This document shows, in pieces, positions 8,332 through 17,272 of a DNA stretch of 64,000 nt. The first letter of the stretch is position 1. The number at the start of each line of letters is the position of its first letter. The notes beneath the pieces were generated by a model. The model did not search any database, was not told the DNA's origin, and saw nothing but the letters and a program-made list of their open reading frames with translations. The translations under genes were made by a program, and so were the position numbers. Source of the stretch: Isosphaeraceae bacterium (lineage in GTDB: Bacteria; Planctomycetota; Planctomycetia; Isosphaerales; Isosphaeraceae); NCBI GenBank assembly GCA_025356475.1, contig JANXSX010000195.1:114111-178110 (forward strand), read 5' to 3'.

Positions 8332-9813
8332 ATGTTGAGAAAAACAGTCACCTCCCTGAGACTGTCTGGAGGCGAAGTAAAGCTGGCGGTGGTCGGATGG
8401 CGTTGCGAGGTGGCCTTGCTCGTCGCGATCCTGATGGTAGCCGCCCTACTGCGGGGGTATGACCTGGGGCGGACGAGCCTCTGGTATGACGAGGTGGTCT
8501 CAGCAAGGCTTGCCCGACAGCCGGGTCCGGCGGCGTTGCTCCGGCTGTTGCCCGAGATTGACGCCACCCGGGCTCCGCTTCACCCGCTGCTCCTTCAGGG
8601 CTGGATGGGGCTGTTCGGGCCATCCGATCTGTCAGCCCGGGCCTTTAGCGCTGTCTGCGGGCTGCTCACCGTCGCTACGGCGTACGTGATCGGCCGCGCG
8701 GCGTCGGGGCGGTCGGTCGGCCTTTGGGCGAGCTGGCTCTGCGCCGTCAGCCCGGCCTTAATCCGGTACTCGCGCGAGGTTCGGATGTACGCCTGGCTGA
8801 CGTTGTTGACGTGCCTGGCCTGGGCGTTGCTGCTCTCGTTCCGCCAGTCGGCCCCCGCCTGGAAGCGAGCGCTATACGTGGCGGCCTTGGTGGGCCTCTT
8901 CTACACACACCCGCTGGGGGCGTTTATGGTTGCGGCGTTGGGGCTGGCATCGCTATCTCATCGCCGGGCGTTCCAGCTCTCGTGGGGGTCCTGGCTCTCG
9001 ATCCAGGCTGCGGTCGCGCTGGCCGCCGCTCCATGGGTTGGTCAGTACACGGGGCACTCGCCGGAATATCTCCTCCCCCGCTACCCGATCCGGTTCCTGA
9101 TCGGGATGCCGATCGAGTTCGTCGGCGGGAACAGCCGGGTCCTGCTCGCCTGTTTCGCCCTGGTCGCCGTCGGCCTTCTCCAAGCCAGACGGTCGACAGG
9201 TGGGGATTGGGTCAGATTCGCGGTCGACGGGCCGGTCGCCTCGACGACGCTCCTGGTCTGGTTTCTGCTACCGCCGATCCTCCTGTATGCGTATTCCTGG
9301 ATCTGGCACCCGATCTTCGGCCTGGCACGGTACACCCTGTTCGTGGCACCAGCCTATCTGGTGCTGCTGGCGCGCGGGCTGGCGAAGCTGCCGATGTGGC
9401 CCCGCATCGCGGCGGCCGCAGTCGGGGCCATGCTCGCCGCCGCGATGCTGTCATCGACGGTCTACGCCCCCGACCTCCGGGCCGATTGGAGGGCTGCGGC
9501 GGCGTTCCTCCAATCGCAATCGCTCGAGTCTCCGGTCGTCGTTCCCTGGCGCGACGACGGTCTTATCAACGGCGAGGCCATCGGCGCCCGCAACTACCTT
9601 GCAGCGGACGCTGTCGTGATCGGCTCCCCGACCGAGTTGGGTCGCTTCCTCCTTAGTCCCCGCAGGGGGGATGATATCTGGGTCGGCATCGGGATGGATC
9701 CCGGTACCGGCCTTCCGGCGGTCGAGGTGCCCAAAGCCCTGGCTTCCGGCTATCGTGAGGTGGAGGTCCGTTCCTTCGAGGGGCTCCGGCTCGTCCGACT
9801 CTCCCCACTCTGA
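8332..9813 (+). CDS. GT39/PMT_2-like integral membrane glycosyltransferase
   Basis: The ATG at 8332 lies after the hydrolase stop and gives 493 residues. After one membrane helix comes the LWYDE motif (about 50-54), the acidic first-loop signature of polyprenyl-phosphate-sugar-dependent transferases. A later YSREVRMYAW is also typical. About nine to ten further hydrophobic segments follow, and the tail (about 390-493) is soluble and periplasmic. The family moves a sugar from a lipid-phosphate carrier to protein or lipid on the outer face of the inner membrane. Acceptor and sugar cannot be read from the sequence. Confidence 0.8.
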   Translation: MLRKTVTSLRLSGGEVKLAVVGWRCEVALLVAILMVAALLRGYDLGRTSLWYDEVVSARLARQPGPAALLRLLPEIDATRAPLHPLLLQGWMGLFGPSDLSARAFSAVCGLLTVATAYVIGRAASGRSVGLWASWLCAVSPALIRYSREVRMYAWLTLLTCLAWALLLSFRQSAPAWKRALYVAALVGLFYTHPLGAFMVAALGLASLSHRRAFQLSWGSWLSIQAAVALAAAPWVGQYTGHSPEYLLPRYPIRFLIGMPIEFVGGNSRVLLACFALVAVGLLQARRSTGGDWVRFAVDGPVASTTLLVWFLLPPILLYAYSWIWHPIFGLARYTLFVAPAYLVLLARGLAKLPMWPRIAAAAVGAMLAAAMLSSTVYAPDLRADWRAAAAFLQSQSLESPVVVPWRDDGLINGEAIGARNYLAADAVVIGSPTELGRFLLSPRRGDDIWVGIGMDPGTGLPAVEVPKALASGYREVEVRSFEGLRLVRLSPL

Positions 9814-9910
9814 CCGGAAGGAAAAGGAACCCGCTGCAAACCATAGCCATTCAAGGGCGGTGCTTAGCCCACACGTTTCTCTCGGCGGGAGGAGCGTTTG
9901 CCCAAACAGT

Positions 9911-12178
9911 TCATGCGTTCGGCATCCTCGCCCGAAACCATCGAATCGAATCGGTCGCCAGCACGATCAATGCCAGTGCAACAGCGGCGAGAGAAAGGAC
10001 GAGCCCTCGCCGCAGCATCACTGGGATATAGTTCACGGTCACCCGAGTTATGCCCGAGCCGGGAATTCGGACTGATTGGAGTCCGCCATCGGCCGGGGTA
10101 ACGGGAATCGGAGGGCCGCCGTCGAGCCGAGCGAACCAGCCGGGCATGTACGTGCGGCGGATCACCAGGTCGCACGTACCGTCGTGCTCGATCGCGCCCG
10201 ACTGCCCGTCCCATTCGAGGACTCTCACGGAGCCGGCTCGTGGGCCGGGGGGATCGGGCATGAGGTCGGCTTTCAAGAACCAGACTTCATCGGGGGACTC
10301 GGACATCGATAGCCGAGAATAGAGTTCGCCCCAATCTTGCGCGATGTGGACCACTCGCGCGGCCCTCACATGAGGGGAGCCGGGAGCGAATCGGACCACT
10401 CGCCATCGACGTGGCTTGGGTGACTTCTCCTTCCTCGGCACTAGCCTCTCGAGTACGGGATCCTCGCCGAGATAGACCTCCAACGAGTGGAAAGGCAGTC
10501 TGCTCTCCTCGTAAACCCCATGCGTCACGCCGAGCCGGTGCATCCAGCGGATATCGACGGACTTGACCCGATCGGGCGTGCCCGACCTCTCCAGCAAATA
10601 GTTCGGCGGCGGTGGGGTGATCCCGAGGTTGGCATCATAGGCTGTCGTCAGACCGACACGGACAGGAATGTCCTGCAAGGGCCCCGCGATCAGCCCCACC
10701 GCCGCCTCAGTCCTTAAGACTTGAAGGACCGGGCTGTCCCCGGGAAGTCGAATCGACCAACCCCAAGGGGTCGTGCCCTGGTGAAAGAGATAAGCCAATT
10801 CGCACGAGGCCAGGAGAAAAGGGATCCAGAACCCGATTCGACCGGCTCGCCATGACGCCACGACGACGAGGCTTGCTAGCCAAAGGAGAGCCGCCTCGAC
10901 GAGCAAGACAACCCGTTCTTCCTCAACGAGAGCCGACCTGATTTCGGGACTTGAAGACCAACTGGACCCCCACACGATCGCCCCGATCCCGAAGAGACTG
11001 GCGAAGCCGAAGCCGACCCAAAATGTTCGGAGCGGAATCGCCCGATCGAAGCCGCGGCCAGCCAGCAGGCTGAGGCCCAGCGAAGTGAGCAGGAGATACC
11101 GACCCGGGGCGCGGAAGTGGCCGAGGCCAGGGAGTTGCAGGATCAACCAGTAACCGTCGCTAAACCAATGCGGCATCGTCGCGAGGATGAATCCGACGAC
11201 GGCAACCCAGCGCCATAGACCCAGCATTCGGTCACGCCGATCGATCAGGCCGACGAACGCGAGGATCAGCGGGATCGTGCCGACATAAAGACATGCCTCG
11301 TTGGTCGTGGTCTGATGCCGAGTCCAATAGTTCGTGGCACCGCCCTCCTCAACGCTCATGAAGAGTCGTGGCAGGGCAAGCTGGGCCCAGTGCCCTGGGG
11401 GAAACGCATAGGGCATCATGAACTCGACCGGTCGAGCGAAGTTCGAGGCTCGCACCAGGTCCCAGGTCAGCCCGAGTTGCACGGCGGCCACGGCCAAGCC
11501 CCAGCCTACGGTCACGGCGATGGCGACCGCGCGTCGCCAGGGGAGCTTCTGTCCCCACGAACGCCAGACCCCGGTCAACACGACCAGTCCCAGGGTCCAC
11601 ATCTGGATTTGGAAGTGCCCTAGCGTGATCTGCGCCCCGAGAAGCAAGGCCAGCAACGCAAGCCGACCGAGACCGCCGACCGCCATGTATCGCTCGGCGA
11701 GCATCAGGGTCAGCGGCATGAAAGGCAACGCGTGGTAGAAGGGCTCGTGGCAGGAATGGCTGGCCTGGAACCCGCAGAGCGAAAACGACACCGAGGCAAG
11801 CGACGATCCCCACGGAGAAATGCCGAGCACCCGCGCGTATCCATAGGTGGCAAGAGCCGTAGCCAGATAATGCGCCCACATTGAGAGCCGGTAGGCCGTC
11901 GATACATCGAGGAACCGGTATAAGAGCCAATTCGGCGGGTAAAACGCGGCCGCGTGGCTTTCGGCCACGAGCGGCGTACCCAGTCCGAAATGGTCGCTCC
12001 AGAACGGAAGACTTCCCATCCGGAGCGACGCGGCGAGCTCGGTTTTTATCGGCCTATAAAGACAGTCCGGATCGCCGCCCAAGGGCTCGTAACCCGCGAA
12101 CAGGCATCCCAGCGTCAAACCCACGCAAGCCAACGCCGCCAGGAGAGGATTCGGGACTCGCATGCGGATCTTAGACAT
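9911..12178 (-). CDS. YfhO-like multi-pass membrane protein
   Basis: The start is placed at 12178 (MSKIRMRV); the product has 755 residues. A first membrane helix is followed by GGDPDCLYRPIKTEL and GSLPFWSDHFGLGTPL. This arrangement is typical of YfhO-family proteins, which resemble lipid-linked-sugar glycosyltransferases with an acidic first loop. About twelve membrane segments reach residue 480, then a large extracytoplasmic domain (about 490-715) with a LDGGPPIPV turn, and a last helix. In Bacillus the family is linked to glycosylation of lipoteichoic acid; in planctomycetes its role is unknown. It faces the GT39-like gene tail to tail across 97 bases. Confidence 0.75.
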   Translation of the reverse strand: MSKIRMRVPNPLLAALACVGLTLGCLFAGYEPLGGDPDCLYRPIKTELAASLRMGSLPFWSDHFGLGTPLVAESHAAAFYPPNWLLYRFLDVSTAYRLSMWAHYLATALATYGYARVLGISPWGSSLASVSFSLCGFQASHSCHEPFYHALPFMPLTLMLAERYMAVGGLGRLALLALLLGAQITLGHFQIQMWTLGLVVLTGVWRSWGQKLPWRRAVAIAVTVGWGLAVAAVQLGLTWDLVRASNFARPVEFMMPYAFPPGHWAQLALPRLFMSVEEGGATNYWTRHQTTTNEACLYVGTIPLILAFVGLIDRRDRMLGLWRWVAVVGFILATMPHWFSDGYWLILQLPGLGHFRAPGRYLLLTSLGLSLLAGRGFDRAIPLRTFWVGFGFASLFGIGAIVWGSSWSSSPEIRSALVEEERVVLLVEAALLWLASLVVVASWRAGRIGFWIPFLLASCELAYLFHQGTTPWGWSIRLPGDSPVLQVLRTEAAVGLIAGPLQDIPVRVGLTTAYDANLGITPPPPNYLLERSGTPDRVKSVDIRWMHRLGVTHGVYEESRLPFHSLEVYLGEDPVLERLVPRKEKSPKPRRWRVVRFAPGSPHVRAARVVHIAQDWGELYSRLSMSESPDEVWFLKADLMPDPPGPRAGSVRVLEWDGQSGAIEHDGTCDLVIRRTYMPGWFARLDGGPPIPVTPADGGLQSVRIPGSGITRVTVNYIPVMLRRGLVLSLAAVALALIVLATDSIRWFRARMPNA

Positions 12179-12493
12179 ATTCCGACACCTCGCCGACCGA
12201 CTTCGAGACTCTCTCACTCTCTCACAGATCTCATTCCGAGCCAGAGCGGTTTTGCAGCCTGTTATGATACCAAAACGGAGAAGGCAAGGGCATGGTCAAG
12301 CCTTTAGCGCGGCGATTCCTGACAGGTGCGTCGACACCTAGGTGTTCGGATAAAGGCGAAGGCGTCAGGCCAGCCCCAAAACCAGTAAGTTGTCGACATG
12401 GGTAGATGCTCGGGCGGAAGGATCTCCCATTGACATGCACTCCCCAGGCCGTAGGCTACCTGGTTGTAGATAGCCACCTTGACTTGACTCCGG
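12179..12493. other. divergent intergenic region with palindrome
   Basis: 315 bases between the YfhO-like gene and the sigma-54 activator, with promoters expected in both directions. The only structure seen is a 12-base perfect palindrome ACACCTAGGTGT at 12334-12345. No gene was recognised. Confidence 0.5.
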
Positions 12494-13924
12494 ATGAATA
12501 GCGCCATGGACCGACGCATCCTCGTGGTGGACGATAACGAGTTCATTTGCCAGCAGCTCTTGCAGATCCTGGCGAAACCCGACCGCCGTATCAAGGTCGC
12601 CCATGACGGAACGACGGCTCTCGAATGGCTGGTCGAGAGCAACTTTTCGCTGGTGATCACCGACCTGAACCTGCCTGGGATCGATGGCCTCGACTTGATC
12701 CGCGAGATCCGCAACCGTGAGCTGCCGACCACCCCGATCCTGATGACAGGATTTGGCTCGATCGACTCCGCCGTTGAAGCGATGAAACTGGGGGCTTACG
12801 ACTACCTCCACAAGCCAATCGATGCCACCCGGCTCGAGATCGTGGTGGCAAGAGCACTCGCCGACCGCCGCCTTCAGGACGAAGTTCAGGCCCTTCGCCA
12901 AGGGCTTCAGGAACGGTACAACTACCAGAACCTGCTGGGCCGAAGCCCTTCAATGCGTGAGGTCTTCGCCAGGGTTGCACGAGTCGCCGGCCAGACGACG
13001 ACGGTCCTGATCAATGGCGAGACCGGGACCGGTAAGGAACTCGTCGCCCAGGCAATTCATCACGCCGATACCAGTCGGCGTGGCCCGCTCGTTGCTGTGA
13101 ACTGCGGGGCCCTTCCGGAACCGCTCCTGGAAAGCGAGTTCTTCGGCCACGAGAAGGGTGCCTTCACCGGCGCAGACCGTCAAAAAAAAGGGCGATTCGA
13201 GCAGGCGAACGGTGGAACTCTATTTCTCGACGAGATTGGTGAACTCCCGCTTGGCATGCAGGCAAAGCTTTTGCGTGTCCTTCAGGAATCGACCTTTGAA
13301 CGGGTCGGCGGGACCACTTCGATACCGACCGATGTTCGAGTCCTCGCCGCGACGCATGTGAACCTGGCACAAGCGGTTGCGGAAGGGAAGTTTCGCAAAG
13401 ACCTCTATTATCGTCTCAACGTCGTACCTATCGACATACCTCCGCTTCGCGACCGAGCCGAAGATGTACCGATCCTCATCAATCACTTCTTGGAACGCCT
13501 GGCGCGTCGCGGACTCCCGAGTAAGACGTTCAGCCGTGAGACCCTGAATCGGCTCGCTGGCTATGATTGGCCTGGCAATGTGCGCGAGCTTGAGCATCTC
13601 GTCGAGCAGGTTGTCGTCACCACGTCAGGAATGACCATTGAGCCTGATAGCCTTCCATCACACCTGATTGCCACCCACGAGGTCCCGTTCGCCCTCAATT
13701 TTGACCTGGCGCGCGAACTGCCGCAAATCACCGATGAGCTGACGGCCCAGATCGAAAAAGCCTATCTCGAACGTGTTCTTGAGCAGTATCGGGGCAGGAT
13801 CGACCGATGCGCTGAGCACTGTGGCCTCTCACGACGGAGCATCAGCGAGAAGCTCAAGCGGTACGGGATCGACAAAGCGGAGTTCAAGCCCCACTTGCAG
13901 CGACAACGAGAGACCGTCGGTTAG
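12494..13924 (+). CDS. NtrC-type sigma-54-dependent response regulator
   Basis: 476 residues in three domains. A receiver (about 5-120) has the acidic pair DD at 13-14, the phospho-acceptor D57 in VITDLNLPG and the lysine of YLHKP. An AAA+ activator domain (about 150-380) has Walker A GETGTGKE (175-182), the sigma-54 contact loop GAFTGA near 222, Walker B LFLDEIGE and the arginine-finger region. A Fis-type helix-turn-helix lies near 435-465. The start may be ATG 12494 or ATG 12506 (MDRRILVV). The protein should activate sigma-54 promoters by ATP hydrolysis after phosphorylation. No sensor kinase is adjacent, so its partner and targets are unknown. Confidence 0.95.
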   Translation: MNSAMDRRILVVDDNEFICQQLLQILAKPDRRIKVAHDGTTALEWLVESNFSLVITDLNLPGIDGLDLIREIRNRELPTTPILMTGFGSIDSAVEAMKLGAYDYLHKPIDATRLEIVVARALADRRLQDEVQALRQGLQERYNYQNLLGRSPSMREVFARVARVAGQTTTVLINGETGTGKELVAQAIHHADTSRRGPLVAVNCGALPEPLLESEFFGHEKGAFTGADRQKKGRFEQANGGTLFLDEIGELPLGMQAKLLRVLQESTFERVGGTTSIPTDVRVLAATHVNLAQAVAEGKFRKDLYYRLNVVPIDIPPLRDRAEDVPILINHFLERLARRGLPSKTFSRETLNRLAGYDWPGNVRELEHLVEQVVVTTSGMTIEPDSLPSHLIATHEVPFALNFDLARELPQITDELTAQIEKAYLERVLEQYRGRIDRCAEHCGLSRRSISEKLKRYGIDKAEFKPHLQRQRETVG

Positions 13925-13933
13925 GGTCGAAGA

Positions 13934-13969
13934 AATCCCAGACGCTCGAACTCGCGAACGCCTGGGATT
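13934..13969. terminator. bidirectional hairpin between convergent genes
   Basis: AATCCCAG (13934-13941) pairs with CTGGGATT (13962-13969), with further partial pairing inside. It lies 9 bases after the regulator stop and 15 bases from the end of the DUF1559 gene on the other strand, so it can end both transcripts. Confidence 0.6.
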
Positions 13970-13984
13970 GGTTATTACCACACA

Positions 13985-14953
13985 TCAGAACTGATCTGCG
14001 CTCACCACTTCATTCCCGCCCCTGGTCGCAAGTGCCCGGTAGGGAATGGGGTTGATGGAGTCCTTGACGAACCGGACCGAACCGTCGCCCATGAGGAAAT
14101 TCACTCCTCCCGAGTGGCGGCTCCAGTAGTCTTCAACGTGAGCTTGCGGATTATTCGGAGTGCGGTTGCCGTCATCGAGTCCGACAGGTCCCAGGACCTG
14201 GACCCAGCACTCTTCAGGTTCGGGATTGAACTTGTCGGTCCCCCCTTCGACGGAGGCCGTCTTGAAGAGCCAGCCGCCGATACTTCGCGCGGTCCAGGTG
14301 ACATAACTCAGATTATGACTTCGTTCACCAATCGCAAATGTGTTACTCGTTCCATCCGTCACTGCGCTGATGGTGATCCGGCTGTTCCGGAAGAAGAGAC
14401 CAGTCCCCGCGCCCGGAGCCGCACCAACCTCGCCGACACCAAACATCCCAATATAATTTGAACCCGAGACCGTATCAACCGTGGTGGAGTTGGTCTGATC
14501 GCGAACAGGGACCGCGACGAGAGTCTCGTCGGATGGACAGAGATACGCGTTCACACGGGTCAAACTACCCGTATTGTTGGCTGCAAACTGCACCGACAGG
14601 TCAAAGTTAATCGCGTTAAAGAGTGGCCCCTGTTCCATCTGGGGCAAGATCATCGAGCCCCACGCCCATCCAGAGCCGATATCTCCTGGTGCCAGATTGG
14701 GATTTAGCCCGGGGACCGGAGTCACTGCGCTGATATAACCGGGCGGGAAAACATTGCTCGTATCAAGATAATTGTGGATCGCCAGACCGATCTGCTTGAG
14801 ATTATTGACGCATTGGATGCGTCGGGCCGCCTCGCGGGCCGCTTGAACTGCGGGTAGCAGCAGGGCGATCAGAACGGCGATGATCGAAATCACCACTAAC
14901 AATTCGATCAGGGTGAAACCCGACCGCAGGGAGCGCAAGTTGAGCCGTGCCAT
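13985..14953 (-). CDS. DUF1559 domain prepilin-like protein
   Basis: 322 residues. The N terminus has the type IV prepilin/pseudopilin cleavage and helix motif GFTLIELLVVISIIAVL (about 12-28), followed by AARRIQCVNNLKQIGLA, the hallmark of the DUF1559 (SBP_bac_10-like) family that is greatly expanded in planctomycetes. The C terminus has the family motif FLMGDGSVRF. Such proteins are expected to be processed by prepilin peptidase and carried to the envelope or surface. Individual functions are unknown. It stands alone, transcribed toward the sigma-54 activator. Confidence 0.9.
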   Translation of the reverse strand: MARLNLRSLRSGFTLIELLVVISIIAVLIALLLPAVQAAREAARRIQCVNNLKQIGLAIHNYLDTSNVFPPGYISAVTPVPGLNPNLAPGDIGSGWAWGSMILPQMEQGPLFNAINFDLSVQFAANNTGSLTRVNAYLCPSDETLVAVPVRDQTNSTTVDTVSGSNYIGMFGVGEVGAAPGAGTGLFFRNSRITISAVTDGTSNTFAIGERSHNLSYVTWTARSIGGWLFKTASVEGGTDKFNPEPEECWVQVLGPVGLDDGNRTPNNPQAHVEDYWSRHSGGVNFLMGDGSVRFVKDSINPIPYRALATRGGNEVVSADQF

Positions 14954-15096
14954 GTGTTTCCATCATCCCATTGCATGCGCGAACCCCGTGTCTCCACTAG
15001 AGGAAGAACTGAAAAGTTCAGCGCGAACTGTGAATCTGAGCCACTGAAGGGTTGAAACGGTTCCCAGACAGCGTTGCCGGGACAAGGTTTCGAGGC

Positions 15097-15435
15097 TCAG
15101 ACTTGGGGTGGGGCACGGCCCCGAAATGGAATTCGGCATGGGGAGGCGGACGAGATCGCGGCGGTGACGCCAACGGAACCAACCACTACTTCCGCCGGCA
15201 TTACGCCACAATCGACCATGCCGTGATGAGCGTGGTGAAAGGAGCAGACCAGGCAGGCGTGGGGATGGTCGGCTGGGGAGACGTCATGCCCTGTAAAGTG
15301 GGCACAATCGTCGTAACAGCTCGACTCGTGGACCAGAGGTTCGCCAAAAAGGTCTGCGCGGTGATCGTGCCCGACGTTCGCCAGAACGCTCGCGAGCAGA
15401 TACAGCACTAGAACCGTAAAGCGAGTTCGGATCAC
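15097..15435 (-). CDS. small secreted Cys/His-rich protein
   Basis: 112 residues from a GTG with AGGAG about 12 bases upstream. A signal-like helix (about 5-20) precedes a region rich in His, Cys and Asp: GHDH, SSCYDDCAHF, HPHACLVCSFHHAHH. The C-x-x-C with flanking histidines strongly suggests metal binding. Similar small proteins often precede metal-efflux genes, but none lies next to it here. The C-terminal third (after about 80) is low in conserved-looking features and its end is uncertain. No family name can be given. Confidence 0.5.
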   Translation of the reverse strand: MIRTRFTVLVLYLLASVLANVGHDHRADLFGEPLVHESSCYDDCAHFTGHDVSPADHPHACLVCSFHHAHHGMVDCGVMPAEVVVGSVGVTAAISSASPCRIPFRGRAPPQV

Positions 15436-15714
15436 GTCGACAGGTCACTCCTAGGTGAAGGGCTTCCCACTACAATCCCTTTTATCGTGACGTCGCGGCC
15501 TGACAAAGTCCATTGGTATCTTTTCTCATTTCGACGCTTTGACCCTTATCGGAAAGATTCAGGGTTGAGCCACGTAAGCTAGCGAATAATTTGATGGATT
15601 CGGAGTTTCCGTGTCACAAGAGCCGGGTCCATCATCGTACAATGCATGGAGGATGGGGAGCGTCCCAGAGGCAGCTTTACGTCTCTAGAACGACCAACCA
15701 GAGGGTTTACGCCG

Positions 15715-16185
15715 ATGATAAGCGAAAAAAATGCGGTGATGGTTCTCGTCATGGTCGCGGGAATGTGTGGTTCTACGCAGGCCCAGCATTACCGCAGGGG
15801 CGGGATGACGACAGTCGACGGGCCCGTCTCCATGACCGAGTGGCGGCAAGCGGGCGGAAACTTGGATGTCTATCAAGGCCTGATGCAACAGAAAGCGATG
15901 GTCCAGCAGCAACAAAATTACGCCAAGCTGATGGATCAACAGCAGAAGGCCCAGCAGCAAGCGATCAAGTCGGGTCAGGTTTCGGCTTCCTCCGCGAACT
16001 CCACCTTTACACTTCCCCCCGCTCAGACGCGTGCCCGGAAGAAGCGGCATGGGGTCGACGAGTCGAAGGTCTCAGCGACGGAGTCGAAGACCTCGAAAAC
16101 CACCGCCTCGGGAACCGACAAAACAGGCAAAGATTCAGGCGATGAGGCCCCAAAGAGTGCCAAACCTGCCCCGAAAAAGCCTTGA
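15715..16185 (+). CDS. small secreted Gln-rich, Lys-rich-tailed protein
   Basis: The ATG at 15715 follows GAGGG by 9 bases and gives 156 residues. A signal peptide (about 8-24) ends near GSTQAQ. The mature part has a Gln-rich helix (MQQKAMVQQQQ and MDQQQKAQQQ, about 58-90), probably a short coiled coil. The tail is disordered and rich in Lys, Ser, Thr and Pro. Such proteins may bind the cell wall or polyanions, but no function is recognised. A 9-bp hairpin follows the stop directly. Confidence 0.6.
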   Translation: MISEKNAVMVLVMVAGMCGSTQAQHYRRGGMTTVDGPVSMTEWRQAGGNLDVYQGLMQQKAMVQQQQNYAKLMDQQQKAQQQAIKSGQVSASSANSTFTLPPAQTRARKKRHGVDESKVSATESKTSKTTASGTDKTGKDSGDEAPKSAKPAPKKP

Positions 16186-16193
16186 TCTCAAGC

Positions 16194-16222
16194 TCACTGG
16201 CGAGTCTGAGACACGCCAGTGA
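16194..16222 (+). terminator. hairpin terminator
   Basis: TCACTGGCG (16194-16202) and CGCCAGTGA (16214-16222) form a perfect 9-bp stem, 8 bases after the stop of the Gln-rich protein gene. There is no U-tract. Confidence 0.55.
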
Positions 16223-16254
16223 AACATTACGAACGATAAGTTGGCAGAGCCCTA

Positions 16255-16270
16255 GAGCGTGTTATGAACT
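16255..16270. repeat. solo terminal-inverted-repeat-like sequence
   Basis: GAGCGTGTTATGAACT matches the terminal inverted repeat of the element at 16760-17267 at 15 of 16 positions. It is probably the orphan end of a related insertion sequence. Confidence 0.55.
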
Positions 16271-16325
16271 TTCATAAGCATGGGCCAGTGAGACCATCCG
16301 CCAGCAGGCCAAGCAATTTAGGTCG

Positions 16326-16751
16326 TTAGATAGCGATCCCTATCCATTGAAGAAGTCGGAGGCCAACCCAATACGCAGCAGGCAATGTGCTCAAGAATAG
16401 ACCGAGCCCAAGCCCTAACTTGAGGAGTCGGGGACCAAACTGCGGTGATACCCGGGGCTCGATACTTCTGCAGGTCATCTCGGCGATCCAACCCAGCGTG
16501 TACAGCAAGTTTATGATCAGTGGGGCCGCCATCAGCGCGAGCGGTTCCACCGTGTCGTCTCCCGGCGGGAGGTGATTGCTGGTCGTGATCGCTACGAAAA
16601 AGACAAGCAAACAAACAATTCCATACGTCCCGATGATGAGATTGAAAGATACGCGGCGTTGCTCCCACCATACGAAGATGGCCCCAGGAGAGTCCTGACC
16701 TGTGGGGCTCGAGAACAACCAAGCTGTAAAGTTCTGCAATGCGTCATCCAC
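16326..16751 (-). CDS. small multi-pass membrane protein, start close to IS remnant
   Basis: 141 residues from a GTG. Four hydrophobic segments are seen (about 37-58, 70-92, 108-128 and 130-141). The soluble start is short and has WWEQRR before the first helix. The family is not recognised. The insertion-sequence remnant ends 8 bases upstream of the start codon, so the native promoter and perhaps the native start were displaced. No clear ribosome-binding site remains. The gene may be expressed from the remnant or be silent. Confidence 0.6.
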   Translation of the reverse strand: MDDALQNFTAWLFSSPTGQDSPGAIFVWWEQRRVSFNLIIGTYGIVCLLVFFVAITTSNHLPPGDDTVEPLALMAAPLIINLLYTLGWIAEMTCRSIEPRVSPQFGPRLLKLGLGLGLFLSTLPAAYWVGLRLLQWIGIAI

Positions 16752-16759
16752 TCGCGATT

Positions 16760-17267
16760 GAGGGTGTTATGAACTCCAGCACAAGTGTGGAGCGGCTTTG
16801 GGGAGCATGAGAAAGCTGAGAGCGACATAGTGCAATCCCGCCAGCACGTTGGAGAGCCGTTCGTAATCGCGGCCCAAACGGCGGAATTGCGAAGTCTAAC
16901 CAAACAATCGCTGCACGACCCAACGGCGGTGAAGCAGGACAGAGCCACGCTTTGCTTCGGGCAGTTTGACCACTTCCGAGTGAATGCCCTCGCTCGCCGC
17001 GTCGACTTCCGCATCTTCGCCACTGTAGCCTTGATCGATATACGCTAGCGACACGGATCCATCGGTTACCTCTTGCACAGCCTTGGCGAGAAACGCGACT
17101 TGAGCGGGTTCTTGCTTGTCGGCACTGGTGACATGCGATGCGAGAAGATGCCCCAACGTATCTACCGCCATGTGGACCTTCGAGCCGCGTTTCTTCTTGT
17201 GACCGTCGTAGCCCGCCCGATGTCTACTCTCCACAATCGAGGGTGATCACAAGTTCATAACACCCTC
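16760..17267 (-). mobile_element. IS5-type insertion sequence remnant, about 508 bp
   Basis: Both ends carry the same 16-base inverted repeat GAGGGTGTTATGAACT (16760-16775 and, inverted, 17252-17267). Inside is only the C-terminal part of a DDE transposase. The N-terminal half is deleted so that coding sequence begins just inside the right repeat, and an in-frame TAG interrupts the rest. The element fills the space between the stop of clpB (5 bases away) and the start of a membrane gene (8 bases away). No target duplication is obvious. Confidence 0.8.
16774..17237 (-). pseudogene. IS5-family transposase fragment with nonsense codon
   Basis: Read on the minus strand, the frame gives VESRHRAGYDGHKKKRGSK, HMAVDTLGHLLA, AYIDQGYSGE and KLPEAKRGSVLLHRRWVVQR. 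It then meets TAG in LFG*TSQF and continues in frame through [10 protein letters not shown] and [12 protein letters not shown] to a stop close to the repeat. This is the C-terminal half of IS5/ISL2-like transposases, with the final glutamate region preserved. TGG to TAG is the likely change, since related enzymes have W there. The N-terminal catalytic half is absent, so the protein cannot transpose. Confidence 0.8.
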
Positions 17268-17272
17268 CAGAG

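Noticed and set aside
9814..9910. Terminator between the convergent GT39-like and YfhO-like genes
   Set aside because: No stable hairpin was found in the 97-base gap.
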